NCBI GenBank assembly: GCA_961205875.1
Contig: OY540821.1
Coordinates: 3,286,001-3,350,000, forward strand
Reading direction: 5' to 3'
Source: Sialis fuliginosa
Lineage: Eukaryota; Arthropoda; Insecta; Megaloptera; Sialidae
DNA: 64,000 nucleotides
Made by a program: the position numbers and the translations under genes. Positions 48,026 through 59,022 of this stretch are shown piece after piece. The number at the start of each line of letters is the position of its first letter. Position 1 is the stretch's first letter. The notes beneath the pieces were generated by a model that saw nothing but the letters and a program-made list of their open reading frames with translations, did not search any database and was not told the DNA's origin.

Positions 48026-48394
48026 AAGTACCTTTTATAGTTTTTTTTCTTCAGTAATGGACAAAGTAAATACAGTAATGGACACCCAGTGATTGACACT
48101 TGCTAATGATTACAAAATGATAAGTATTACGACAAAAAAGAGAATGTAAAGCGCGTGCTCATTACTGGTTTTACCTTTTCCATTACTGGAGAAAAAACAT
48201 GAACAACATAAAAGGCTGTAATTTAAAAAACAAACTATATTTGGTGACATTGCTAATTAAATTGATTAAATAAAAAGTTACTTGTTTTATTAGTAATATG
48301 AGTTCATGATAATTACAAAAAACAAGTCCATTAATTCAAAAAAACAATAACTTGCTCTTATAACGGCCATAACTGGTGCCTTTACCTTATGGTT
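48026..48394. mobile_element. rearranged MITE-1 with opposed halves
   Basis: The first ~120 bp (TTCAGTAATGGACAAAGTAA...CACTTGCTAATGATTACA) is in minus orientation. The rest (CATTACTGGTTTTACC...GGCCATAACTGGTGCC) is in plus orientation. The halves meet near 48145, so the copy is head-to-head or has been inverted internally. Confidence 0.6.
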
Positions 48395-48719
48395 ATTTCG
48401 TTATGATTATTATACTTTCGTAAAGTTAACTTACGAAATAGACGCAATATTTTCCAATGAAAATAAACATATTTGTTTTTCTTCTATAAAAAATAAGGTG
48501 GATATAAAAAATATATTAATAAAAAACGTTAATTAAAAATTTTCAATTAAAACGTTTCAATTCTCTTTACAAAAACCAATAAAAGTCGTCGTTATCAATT
48601 CCAACAACGCGCAGTTGGTATAAACAGGTTGATTCGTAAAACATCTATCTGCGAAATTGAATTTTAACTTTTTTGATTTTTATAAATATGTTGTATAATC
48701 CATTTTAAAATTATTATCT

Positions 48720-49180
48720 GTTTGTTTCGAGTTAATTAAAAAACTACTGAACCGATTTTGATGGGACTTAGACTGCTAGAAAGCCTAAGACCTTAGGTTA
48801 TATACAATCACGCTATCTCGTCGAGGGGCTGAGCAGTGGTATTAAACAGGTACGGAGAAATAATGAATTATTATTTATCTGCTCGTTTTGAGTTAACTCA
48901 AAAATTACAGAACCGATTTCGATGGGATTTTGACTGTTTGAAAGTCTCAAAATCTAGAATTCGTTTAGGCTATATATTTATATATAATCACGCTATCTCA
49001 TGAAGGAGCTAAGCAATGAGAAATTAAATAAATACAGGTAATTAAAAAATAACTAATAAACCGATTTTGATAGGACTTTGACTGCTAGAAAGTCTAAAAC
49101 TGTAGAATTAGTTTAGGCTTTGTATAATCACGCTATTCTGTTAAGGATCTAAGCAGTAGTATTTAACATGTACGGAGAGT
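48720..49180 (+). repeat. three degenerate ~150-bp tandem units
   Basis: GAACCGATTTTGATGGGA or a close variant, a GACTGCTAGAAAG phrase, and AATCACGCTATCTC recur three times. Inverted fragments of the same repeat are at 54895-55010 and 62640-62770. Confidence 0.6.
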
Positions 49181-49581
49181 TAGTGAATAATAATTATGTC
49201 GTTTTTTTATTGTTATGTATTGTTAAAAAATCAATATGGTGCGGTAGAAAGTAGGGAGTGATTATAATGACTATATGTTTAGACCATCCAGTTGCACGAG
49301 GGGCGTTCACCAATTTCGAAAAAAAGTGGTGTTATATAAATAAAGCTAAACGTAGTAAATTAATAATCAAACGTATTATTTTAATGTAAAAAAAACACCG
49401 ACTTAAACTGGCTTGTACGCATTCATCTTTCACTTATACATATACTCATCGCTCTCTCATTCATATGCACACTCTCTGATGAAAATCTGTCGTATTTTAA
49501 AACGTGTTGAGATCATTCCATTTCACTAGCTCGCTGAGGAAGTTTCACTTCAAAAAATTCGTATACTAAAATTGTTACTTG

Positions 49582-50128
49582 ATATGAGGAGGTTAGTATC
49601 AAAACGCAATATCTGCACAAAGTTTCATTTTTCACCTAAAGGTGGAATCAGATGCATCTTTGCAGCCTCTTTTTCGTTGATAAATATGTAATTATGGGTT
49701 AAAATGCAATGCGTTCCATAGTTAAGCTACTTTAAGTGTTAATTTTGTTTCAAAACGCAATATCTGTGCAAAATAAATATATTAAAAATTACATATTTTA
49801 CTAAATTCACGTTTAAAAAAATGTAATAATTTGTTTATTTTGTAAATATGTTATATTATTCAATAGAATAATCTTGTATACAAATCATACTCTTTGATAA
49901 TCAAAATTGGGTTCAAAAAGCAATAAGTAAAAAGCAAAAACTTTATAAAAAAATTTCCAATTATTTTTTTTCTTTTTCGTTTTAGTAGATTAATTACCGA
50001 CGTTCAATCTTCCAGTAGTGAAAATTTGAATACTTTCCTCCGCTTATCTACCAGTTATCAGTTTTCACCATTTTCTCAGCATTTTGTCTTATGTCAGATA
50101 TTGCGTTTTGATACTAACCTCCTCATAT
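49582..50128. mobile_element. MITE, 547 bp, TIR ATATGAGGAGGTTAGTATCA
   Basis: The left end ATATGAGGAGGTTAGTATCA and the AAACGCAATATCTG that follows are exactly mirrored at the right end (CAGATATTGCGTTTTGATAC and TAACCTCCTCATAT), giving about 34 bp. AAACGCAATATCTG also occurs internally near 49755. No ORF. Confidence 0.85.
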
Positions 50129-50560
50129 ATTCTACATCAAAATTTCGTAGAGTCAGTAATATTTACTTCAGAACGATTCATATATCACGAACACGATTTA
50201 TGGAACTCCTGTATATATATTTTATATCCAATTGCTTTTAAAACTTTCATTTTGTGTAGAGTTTTATTTTGATGCGATGACATATTCGACTTTTAATTCG
50301 TTTTGTCACACATGATAGAACTTAATACCTGCCCCCCTTTACCACACCGCCACACTGATGAGGATTATTTAGGATATCCTTTAATTAAATACTAACATGT
50401 GCTTTTAGCGTTTGTATTAACTTCGGTCCGATTAATCCTGGAAACAAATGATGGTGAAAAACATTTGATGTGAGTTAAAAAACAATTATTACATCAAAGG
50501 GTGCTCTGGTGATGATGACGGAATGAATTATTAAAGTTTTGTTTGATGCAGTTGCTAGGC
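50129..50560. other. unassigned stretch before the satellite
   Basis: Two overlapping 62-71 codon frames at 50026-50272 straddle the MITE right end and are not credible genes. No other structure seen. Confidence 0.35.
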
Positions 50561-50564
50561 GGCT

Positions 50565-52505
50565 GATTAATAATAAATAAATAGATTGGTGTTGACTGTT
50601 AACACCAAACTGACCGACTGCATTTTAATGTGTACATACAGAAATATTGTCAATTTTTAAAATCTCTGAATGTAATAAAAAATGAAAAATAAATGACTGA
50701 TTAACAATAAATAAATAGATTGGTGTTGACTGTTAACACCAAACTGACCGACTGCATTTTAATGTGTACCTACATACAGAAATATTGTAAATTTTTAAAA
50801 TCTCTGAATGTAATAAAAAACGAAAAATAAATGACTGATTAACAATAAATAAATAGATTGGTGTTAACACCAAACTGACCGACTGCATTTTAATGTGTAC
50901 ATACAGAAATGTTGTCAATTTTTAAAATCTCTGAATGTAATAAAAAACGAAAAATAAATGACTGATTAACAATAAATAAATAGATTGGTGTTAACACCAA
51001 ACTGACCGACTGCATTTTAGTGCGTATAGAAATATTGTTAATTTTTAAAATCTCTGAATGTAATAAAAAATGAAAAATAAATGACTGATTAACAATAAAT
51101 AAATAGATTGGTGTTGACTGTTAACACCAAACTGACCGACTGCATTTTAATGAGTACATACAGAAATATTGTAAATTTTAAAAATCTCTGAATTAATAAA
51201 AAAACGAAAAAATAAATGACTGATTAACAATAAATAAATAGATTGGTGTTGACTGTTAACACCAAACTGACCGACTGCATTTTAATGTGTACCTACATAC
51301 AGAAATATTGTAAATTTTTAAAATCTCTGAATGTAATAAAAAACGAAAAATAAATGACTGATTAACAATAAATAAATAGATTGGTGTTAACACCAAACTG
51401 ACCGACTGCATTTTAATGTGTACATACAGAAATGTTGTCAATTTTTAAAATCTCTGAATGTAATAAAAAACGAAAAATAAATGACTGATTAACAATAAAT
51501 AAATAGATTGGTGTTAACACCAAACTGACCGACTGCATTTTAGTGCGTATAGAAATATTGTTAATTTTTAAAATCTCTGAATGTAATAAAAAACGAAAAA
51601 TAAATGACTGATTAACAATAAATAAATAGATTGGTGTTGACTGTTAACACCAAACTGACCGACTGCATTTTAATGAGTACATACAGAAATATTGTAAATT
51701 TTAAAAATCTCTGAATTAATAAAAAACGAAAAATAAATGACTGATTAACAATAAATAAATAGATTGGTGTTGACTGTTAACACCAAACTGACCGACTGCA
51801 TTTTAATGAGTACATACAGAAATATTGTAAATTTTAAAAATCTCTGAATTAATAAAAAACGAAAAAATAAATGACTGATTAACAATAAATAAATAGATTG
51901 GTGTTGACTGTTAACACCAAACTGACCGACTGCATTTTAGTGCGTACATACAGAAATATTGTAATTTTTTAAATCTCTGAATGTAATAAAAAACGAAAAA
52001 ATAAATGACTGATTAACAATAAATTGATTGATTGGTGTTAACTGTTAACACCAAACTGACCGACTATATTTTATTGCGTACATACAGAAATATTGTTAAT
52101 TTTTAAATTCTCCGAATGTAATAAAAAACGAAAAAATAAATGACTGATTAACAACAATAAATAAATACATAGATTGGTGTTGACTATTAACACCAAACTG
52201 ACCGACTGCATTTTAGTGCGTATAGAAATATTGTTAATTTTTAAAATCAGTGAATGTAATAAAAAACGAAAAAATAAATGGCTGATTAACAATAAATAAA
52301 TATATTGGTGTTGACTGTTAACACCAAACTGACCGACTGCATTTTAGTGCGTATAGAAATATTGTTAATTTTTAAAATCTCTGAATGTAATAAAAAACGA
52401 AAAAATAAATGGCTGATTAACAATAAAGAAATAGATTGGTGTTGACTGTTAACACCAAACTGACATACTATATTTTAGAGTGTACAGAAATATTTGTAAT
52501 TTTTA
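50565..52505 (+). repeat. satellite array, about 15 units of 123-142 bp, each with a GGTGTTAACACC palindrome
   Basis: The marker ATTGGTGTT occurs at 50585, 50719, 50857, 50984, 51107, 51242, 51380, 51507, 51630, 51763, 51897, 52031, 52173, 52304 and 52434. Units contain AACAATAAATAAATAGATTG, a palindrome, and CTGACCGACTGCATTTTA. The palindrome is either TTGGTGTTAACACCAA or a form with an extra GACTGTT inside. Unit spacing 134-138-127-123 then 135-138-127-123 shows a 523-bp, four-unit higher-order repeat. The right-hand units are more diverged. Minus-strand frames of 61 codons repeat exactly because of the array. Confidence 0.95.
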
Positions 52506-52546
52506 AAATGTGTGAATGTAATAAAAAATTAAAATGACCAAATGCG

Positions 52547-53060
52547 TGTTGGGCACGCACATGATAGGTTTCCGTAGTCATTACGATTTATAAACAAGTG
52601 TTATTTCAATTTTTTTTATAAACTATTCTAGCTAAAGTATTCGTATAATTTTCATTGAAAGTATTCTGGATTTTTTTTTAGATTTTTTGATCGAAAATCT
52701 AGAAAGTAGAAGGGGGGAGCGCTCTGATAACCACATTGAAAAGCAAATATATCGTGACTGAAAGGTATATAACATTTTTTGTTTAAATTTTAGGAGACCT
52801 ATCTAAAGATATCCCACTCAATGGGGTAAGTGAAAAAAAAGCGAGTTAAATTTTCAGTCTATGGGAGGGGGTCCAAACTAATTTTGACAGCGTTCGTTAT
52901 AGTTTTCAGTGAAAGTACTAATTAAAAGCTACATTCTGAATTTTTTTCAGACTTTTTGAATAGATAGTTTAAAAATTAGAGGGGAGGCGACACTCTGATA
53001 ACGACATTTAAAAGCAAATAAATCGTGACTGAAGGGTTAAAATCAAAACATTGAAACAAG
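52547..53060 (-). mobile_element. AGGTTTCC-ended element, copy 1
   Basis: GGTTTCCGTAGTCATTACGA at the left edge matches, inverted, the right end of 63449-63872. Shared interior text includes GAAAGTAGAAGGGG, CTCTGATAACCACATT and AAAGCAAATATATCGTGACT. The far end is not defined. No ORF. Confidence 0.55.
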
Positions 53061-53606
53061 AAATGGTTGTATTTTAAAGTTCGAATTTAAATCAAAAACC
53101 TTACTTGTGCATTTAAGAGCGCAAGACAAAAATATAAAAACATTTTTAAGCTGAAATTTCAAGCTTTTAAATGCAACCACTAGACCATTCTATGATTTTT
53201 TTCATCGAGTGAGAGCTTAACAAAAAAAAATTTTTTAATGTCTTTTTCTAGCTTGAATTCATTATTTTCCAACTTTTCAAAAAAAATATACATATATATA
53301 CCAAATAAAAAGCTTCAAAATGGTGTAAATAAAACAAAATTAAATTTTTCTAAATAAATCACTACAAGAAAAAAAATTAAATCGAATCAAAATTCGTTAG
53401 ATATTAATGTAATGTATTTTTTATGAATATATGTATGTAACTAATTTCTGTTTTTTCTGTTTCAGGTTAATTACAAATATACGAGAACTGTAAAAACTGT
53501 AAGTTATAAAATCAATCAATTTTTATACCGAATATCTATTTAATTTTTTTTTAAATGACGACTTATGATATGTAATAAAAATATATGTATAAAAATATTT
53601 GTAATA
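53061..53606. other. gene-free A/T-rich stretch
   Basis: No element ends, arrays or coding recognised. Confidence 0.4.
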
Positions 53607-53614
53607 ATTTAGAG

Positions 53615-53823
53615 CATAGGTGTTCAACCTTTTGAACCTTCTGGGCCGCACAGCATAAACCCAATCTACTAAGAGCCGCAGGCCAGAATATGCAAAAATA
53701 AAACTGAAGACTTTTTTTTTGTTGCGCCAATTTGAATTCAGGTTTATAATTATAATTTTTTTTTAAATTATCCGATAAGGGCCGCACCAAAGATACTCGC
53801 AGGCCGCGGGTTGGACAAGCTTG
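53615..53823. mobile_element. hAT-like MITE, 209 bp, TSD ATTTAGAG
   Basis: CATAGGTGTTCAACC and GGTTGGACAAGCTTG are imperfect inverted ends, flanked by exact ATTTAGAG duplications (53607-53614 and 53824-53831). The interior is GGCCGCA-rich, as in the element at 5408-5752. The 75-codon minus frame is spurious. Confidence 0.85.
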
Positions 53824-53877
53824 ATTTAGAGAATTAATAAATATTCATTTCGCGTATTTTTTAAAGTGATAGAAACA

Positions 53878-54393
53878 TAAGGTACTGGTACCAGTCTTGA
53901 AAGATACCCTACTATTGTTTAATTAAATGTACTAAATTTGAAATATTTTATTACTGACTTTACTGAATCATAATCTATAGACACTTAACTCTAAAACAGC
54001 TTAATTTGATAGCAATCGACCGATTGGTGTTGAATTGGTGGACATTTAAACTAATTATTAGTGTACTCTATTTGATAATTGTTATAATAATTTATATAAT
54101 TTTAAGATTCTTTATTTTATAACTTTTGTGTCTTTGTACTTATCATTTTGTAATCATTAGCAAGTGTTAATCACTGGGTGCCCATTACTGGGTTTACTTT
54201 GTCCAATAAAAGGCTATCATTTAAAAAACAAACTATATTTGCGAACTTTGGTAATTAAATTGATTTAATAAAGAGGTACTTGTTTTATTAGTAACATGAG
54301 TTTGTGAGAATTACAAAAAAAGCCCATCACCCCCAAAAAATAGTATACCTTACGCAAAGCGTCCAATACTGGTGCCAGTACTTAATTTAAATA
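53878..54393 (+). mobile_element. MITE-1 copy 9, near full length
   Basis: TAAGGTACTGGTACCAGT at the left and ACTGGTGCCAGTACTTAA at the right bound about 515 bp, with all interior landmarks (AGCAATCGACCGATTGG, GTGCCCATTACTGGG, AGTAACATGAGTTTGTGAG). Confidence 0.8.
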
Positions 54394-55110
54394 AAAAATT
54401 ATTATAAATGTGTATTTATTTTGATATTTATACTTGGCTTTTAACATAATAACAACGATAAATTAATTTTCTAAAAGACAAATACAGCATTTAACTCATT
54501 TAAACCGTCGTTTTTCATCATACGTATAAAAAAGCAGACTTTTAATAAACACATTTAAAAATTACCACAACTTTTGTCCGGGTAAAAATAATTAATTTTC
54601 AAGAAGATAAATTATAGGCCGGTTAACCGCCTTTCTGCCCTGAATTAATGTTTGTAAATAAAAAACAAAAAGTTCTGTTTTTTCCGAATACGAAATTTTC
54701 ACTGTATTGTAAAATTTATTTTAACTGATTTATAAATTGTCAACATATTTGTCACAGTATAAAAATATCACTTTTGTATTTATATCCTAACGATTCACTT
54801 TTAGTAGACCGCAAAAGACTTTTCAAAATTAGCAATTTGAAAAATAAAATAATATTTTTAATTATATGCGTAAAATTTTGTACCTCTACTGCTCAGCTCT
54901 TTAATTGAATAGTGTGATGATTTTTTTAGCTTAAACTGATTCAAGGTTCAGGCTTTCTAACAGTCAAAGGCCAATCAAAATCGGTTCAATAGTTTTCGTG
55001 TCAAATAAGAACAAATAAAATAAATTTTTACTCTTTTCAATTTTAGAATTTTTATGAAACGGAGCAAACTAGAGAAAACTGTTTTTAGTAAAAGTTGTAA
55101 AGAATATTAT
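54394..55110. other. unassigned stretch with an inverted fragment of the 48720 repeat
   Basis: 54895-55010 matches the ~150-bp tandem repeat at 48720-49180 in inverted form (CAAAATCGGTTCAATAG). The rest is A/T-rich without structure I can name. Confidence 0.4.
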
Positions 55111-55119
55111 TATCTATAA

Positions 55120-55255
55120 TTTATGTTCTGTTCATTTTTTTCTATCTTTTATCAATTCGTCAGAAATATTTTTTTAAATAAAATAAAAAACACGTACACT
55201 GTTCACTGTAAGTATTACGTATAAGAAAGTCCCATGAAAGCTATTTAGGATTTCG
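55120..55255 (+). repeat. repeat-F-like end
   Basis: GTTCACTGTAAGTATTACGT then ATAAGAAAGTCCCATG matches the ends at 47530-47640 and 55925-55985, marking a family of related termini. Confidence 0.45.
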
Positions 55256-55690
55256 TAGAAAACTAGTCTGTCTGTCTGCATGTCACAGCCATCCCATTTT
55301 CTCTTTTATATACCTATTTAGATGAAATTTGGTAGATTTATAATTTAAAAACAGAAATAATAAGATTTAAAAAAAACATTTTTTTTGGACCCCCTACCAT
55401 AGATTAAAAAAAAATTTTACTTACTCCATTGAGTGAGATGTCTTTAGATAGGTCTCCTAAAATGCCACAGAAAATGTGTTAAGACCTTTTAATTTTAACC
55501 CTTTAGTCACGAGATATTTGCTTTCAAAGTCGTCGATGCAAAAAATCTGAAAAAAATCCATAATGTAGCTTTTATATTTCAAAAAAAATTATGACGAACA
55601 CAGTAGATTTTTTTTCCTTGTAATTAATAGTAATGTTAGTGAGAATGTCTATGGAACCATTTCGTGTGTGTTCCCAACACGAACTTGTCC
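55247..55690 (+). mobile_element. AGGTTTCC-ended element, copy 2 (diverged)
   Basis: It begins with a TTTCGTAGAAAACTAG end followed by CTGTCTGTCTGC. It shares GAGATGTCTTTAGATAGGTC and AACCCTTTAGTCACGAGATA with the other copies and ends near GGAACCATTTCGTGTGTG. Non-coding. Confidence 0.5.
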
Positions 55691-55752
55691 ATTTTTATTT
55701 TTACATCTTTTATATTAGTTCGTCAGAAATATATTTTTAAATAAAATTAAAC

Positions 55753-55985
55753 GGAGAAAAATGGAACTCAAATTTTAGGAAAAATGACAATTTCTAAATA
55801 AAAATTTACTCTCATATATTGCAGTAATTAACAGACTTATTGTATTTTTAAATAAAAGATTATAATTTTTATATGTAAATTTTTATTTAAGTAATTTCTC
55901 CTAAAATTTGAGCTCCATTTTTCTCCACATAGAAACATTGTTCACTGTCAGTACTACGTATAAGAAAGTCCCATGGCAGCTTTTT
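55753..55985. repeat. short foldback followed by a repeat-F-like end
   Basis: GGAGAAAAATGGAACTCAAA and its continuation pair with CTAAAATTTGAGCTCCATTT and TTCTCC about 130 bp on. The segment ends GTATAAGAAAGTCCCATGGC. Confidence 0.55.
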
Positions 55986-55989
55986 TTTT

Positions 55990-56420
55990 GTTTATACCCG
56001 GGAAAAACATTGTTCCAAAATGAGGATCAACCGAGATCACTTCAGATCTGAAATTTTTTCCCGGGTATCCAACTTGTCCGGTTTTAGCAATAATTAAAGT
56101 TATTATTGACGTCGACATTTGACCCTAGCAATATTGGTAATTATCTCTTTATTCGATTAACTATTATAAATTATAATTTAGCGAGATAGTTTCCATGTTT
56201 CGGGTGCCTGGAACTAATTGATATAATTTATAACACAGTTTAATAGTTTGGGATGAAACAATTTGGTGTATCCTGGGTAATTCAATTATATTATTTATTA
56301 TTCGTTTAGGTTTAGACTGACATAGAAAAACTATTATAGAGGACAAGGAAATAGTTTGTAATAAACTACCTAAAACTGTTACCATTTTAGCTCCGTAATG
56401 GCAGTGTATTGAAAAAAACA
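55990..56420. other. unassigned stretch
   Basis: Contains two CCCGGGAAAA-like phrases (ACCCGGGAAAAACATTG and TTTTTTCCCGGGTATCC) about 60 bp apart that are inverted relative to each other, so a short element may lie at 55996-56070. The 94-codon minus frame at 56164 overlaps the MITE-1 end and has no motif. Confidence 0.35.
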
Positions 56421-56847
56421 TAAGGTACTGGCACCAATCTTGGATCATACCCCAGTGTTGGACACTTGTTTAATTAAATGTACTAAATTATAAATATTTG
56501 TTGATATTTGATAACTGTCATTACTGAATCATAATCTATAACTTAACACTTAACTGTAAAACAGCTTAATTTGATGACAATCGGCCAATGGGTATCAAAA
56601 TGGTGGACATTTATTATTATAGCATCTGCTTTACATTGTTAACAATTTTACGATTCTTTATTTTATAACTTTTGTGTCTTTGTACTTATCATTTTGTAAT
56701 CATTAGCAAGTATCCATCACTGGATACTCATTACTGGGTTTACTTTGTCCATTACTGGAGAAAAAACATAAACACAATAAAATGCTGTAATTTTAAAAAA
56801 CAAATTATATTTGCGAACTTTGGTATTAAATTGATTTACTTTATTAG
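56421..56847 (+). mobile_element. MITE-1 copy 10, right end lost
   Basis: It starts TAAGGTACTGGCACCAAT and follows the family to TTTATTAG, where the hAT-like element is inserted. The sequence after that element is not MITE-1 beyond TAACA. Confidence 0.7.
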
Positions 56848-57139
56848 TAGAGATTGGAAAAATAGTTTTTCAACTAGGTATTGCGTAAAAATGCATTTAT
56901 TGTAATTTTTATTACATATCTTCATCGTTTTCAGAAAACTGGTTTGATTGAACGTAATTTGAAACAATTATTTGCAACTACCTTTCCAACTATTTTAAAA
57001 CTATTTTCGACACTTTTTACTGCTTCGTTTGCACTAATTATTATTAAATCGTAAAAAAAACTATTTACCAACTATTTTCCAAAAAAAATTCAACTAGTAA
57101 CTATTTCATTGAAAATAACAACTATTTTTCCAATCTCTA
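56848..57139. mobile_element. hAT-like element, 292 bp, TSD TTTATTAG, inserted in MITE-1
   Basis: TAGAGATTGGAAAAATAG and CTATTTTTCCAATCTCTA are perfect inverted ends flanked by exact TTTATTAG duplications (56840-56847 and 57140-57147). It is a shorter relative of 2467-3147. Confidence 0.95.
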
Positions 57140-57147
57140 TTTATTAG

Positions 57148-57860
57148 TAACATTTTTAATTTCGTGTATTTCTCGAGATCCGACAGCCTTACATTTTTTA
57201 TGTTTTATTAAGGGCATCGTTGGACGTTAAAATAACTAAGGCAAATATTTATTTGAACCTATAAAAAATTTCTAATTTAATTGGACATATTAAAATTTAT
57301 ATCAATATATGAAATGGGTCTGACGGACTTGGTACCACTAGAAATGAGTTTGGGCTCCACCGGTCAAGGGTTAAAATTAATAAATACAATTTATTTATAT
57401 ATATTTTTAATAATTCTTAACGAAAATTAGTATAGATTTTTTGTTATTTGAAATCACATTTAAAAATATAATTTTCTTATTTCTTTTTCCAATTTTCACA
57501 AAGTGTGTATATGCATGTGTCTGTATCTGGGTGTGTGTTTTTTCTTGGTATTTTGTGATGAAAACTTGGAAGCAATTTGCGACAAACTTTCTACGGAAAC
57601 ATGAAAGGAAACTTAATAAGACAAAAACTTATTTTTTGTTTTTTATCTCGGTACCCATTTATTTCCACAAGTTTTATTTTATTGACAAAGACGGTATTTT
57701 TTAATTATATTTGTATACAGTAGGCTTGTCGTAAGTTGAAATATATGTACAGTAAGATAATTATCCATTTTGAACTTAAGTTTTGACACTAGTTAATAAC
57801 ATTGCTCGATTTCTATCAAACAAATCGATCTCTAATTTTCACCAGGTACCAATCAAGGTA
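57148..57860. other. gene-free stretch
   Basis: An 87-codon frame at 57441-57704 is Phe/Lys-rich and covers a GTGTGTATATGCATGTGTCT microsatellite-like patch. No domain seen. Confidence 0.4.
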
Positions 57861-57872
57861 CTAAGGTACCAA

Positions 57873-58560
57873 CCAGAGACTTCAACCGAAATTTATTTAT
57901 GGTTCAGTTTCGGTTCGGGTTCAAAGATAATTTTCGGTTCAGGTTCGGGTTTGGGTTCAACATGTTGCAAAGTATTTGGGTTCAAAAACCGTTCTTTTTT
58001 TAGGGTTCAGGTTCGGGTTCGGGTTCACGTTTGTAATTGAAAAACTTTATTTTGTTCGAAAAAAAATTATAATTAACAAATTTTTTGAAGAAAAAAAAAC
58101 AATAATAGCCATTAAAATATATATAAATAAATATATAAAATATTGATAGAAAAAAAGGCAAAAATAAAATTACATTTTAAAGATTGAAATTTATATTTTT
58201 CAGATTTTTTTTGCAAATTGAAATATACCTAATTCAATTATAGAATTAAAAGAGAAAGTGAAAAATATGTAAACTTCAGTAGCTGACTTGATAAGTCACA
58301 TCATACCATATAATTCAAACAGATTTCCAGTATTAGTATATTTTATAATCTCTTTAAAAAATTATTGGAGGAAAATATTAAAATATTAAAACCAATTTAT
58401 CGAACCTTTTAAAAATATATGATTACCGGTTATCCATGAAAAGGTTCGGGTTCAGATTCAGGTTCGTTGATTTTGAGATATAAAGGTTTGGTTCGGGTTG
58501 AGGTTAATGAAAAATACGGGTTTTTTCGGGTTTACGGTTCGGGTTCAGATTCAAGTCCGT
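57873..58560. mobile_element. hAT-like element with GGTTCGGGTT interior, TSD GGTACCAA
   Basis: Exact 8-bp GGTACCAA copies (57865-57872 and 58561-58568) flank the segment. Its ends CCAGAGACTTCAACCGAA and GGTTCAGATTCAAGTCCGT are weak inverted repeats. Both end regions (to about 58035 and from about 58436) are degenerate (GGTTCGGGTT) arrays; the centre is A/T-rich. The 85-codon frame at 57783 is a repeat artefact. Confidence 0.75.
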
Positions 58561-58569
58561 GGTACCAAC

Positions 58570-59020
58570 AAATTGTTTTCCTTTATTTTTAGCTTCAACT
58601 TAGAATATACAACCAACTGACAGGTTAAAATAAGTAAAGTGGGTCAAATAAGTAAGCCTCTAATTTATTAATTATATTGTTCTTCTGAAAAAGATGTACC
58701 TGGTAAAAAATGTTTGAGATCATAAATACTTAAAGGATGATTTTTTAATCGTGATTGATTTTTTTTAATTTAGAAAAACTCGTTTTATGTCAACATAAAA
58801 TATTATAGAGATTAAAGAAAACTGTGGCAGATTTCTATAGATGTATTTAAAACCCATAGATTAATATGGGGATCAATTTTATATAATGATGGAAATTAAT
58901 TTCGTTTATGCATTATATAGAAAATGCTGGTTATATCAGGGACCATTTGACGGGGCAGAAAGGTGAAGGTTAGGGGGAGGAAGATAATGATTTAAGTTAG
59001 ATAAATTTGAACATGCAAAA
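58570..59020. other. gene-free stretch
   Basis: No element ends or coding recognised. Confidence 0.4.
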
Positions 59021-59022
59021 TT

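Noticed and set aside
50733..51441. Two identical 61-codon minus-strand frames 523 bp apart, and a CRISPR-like look to the array
   Set aside because: They are the satellite read in one frame. Units abut without variable spacers, and the host is eukaryotic.
57441..57704. 87-codon frame with a possible signal-like hydrophobic start
   Set aside because: Composition is A/T-driven (Phe, Lys, Ile), it covers a GT-rich microsatellite patch, and there is no supporting homologous frame.
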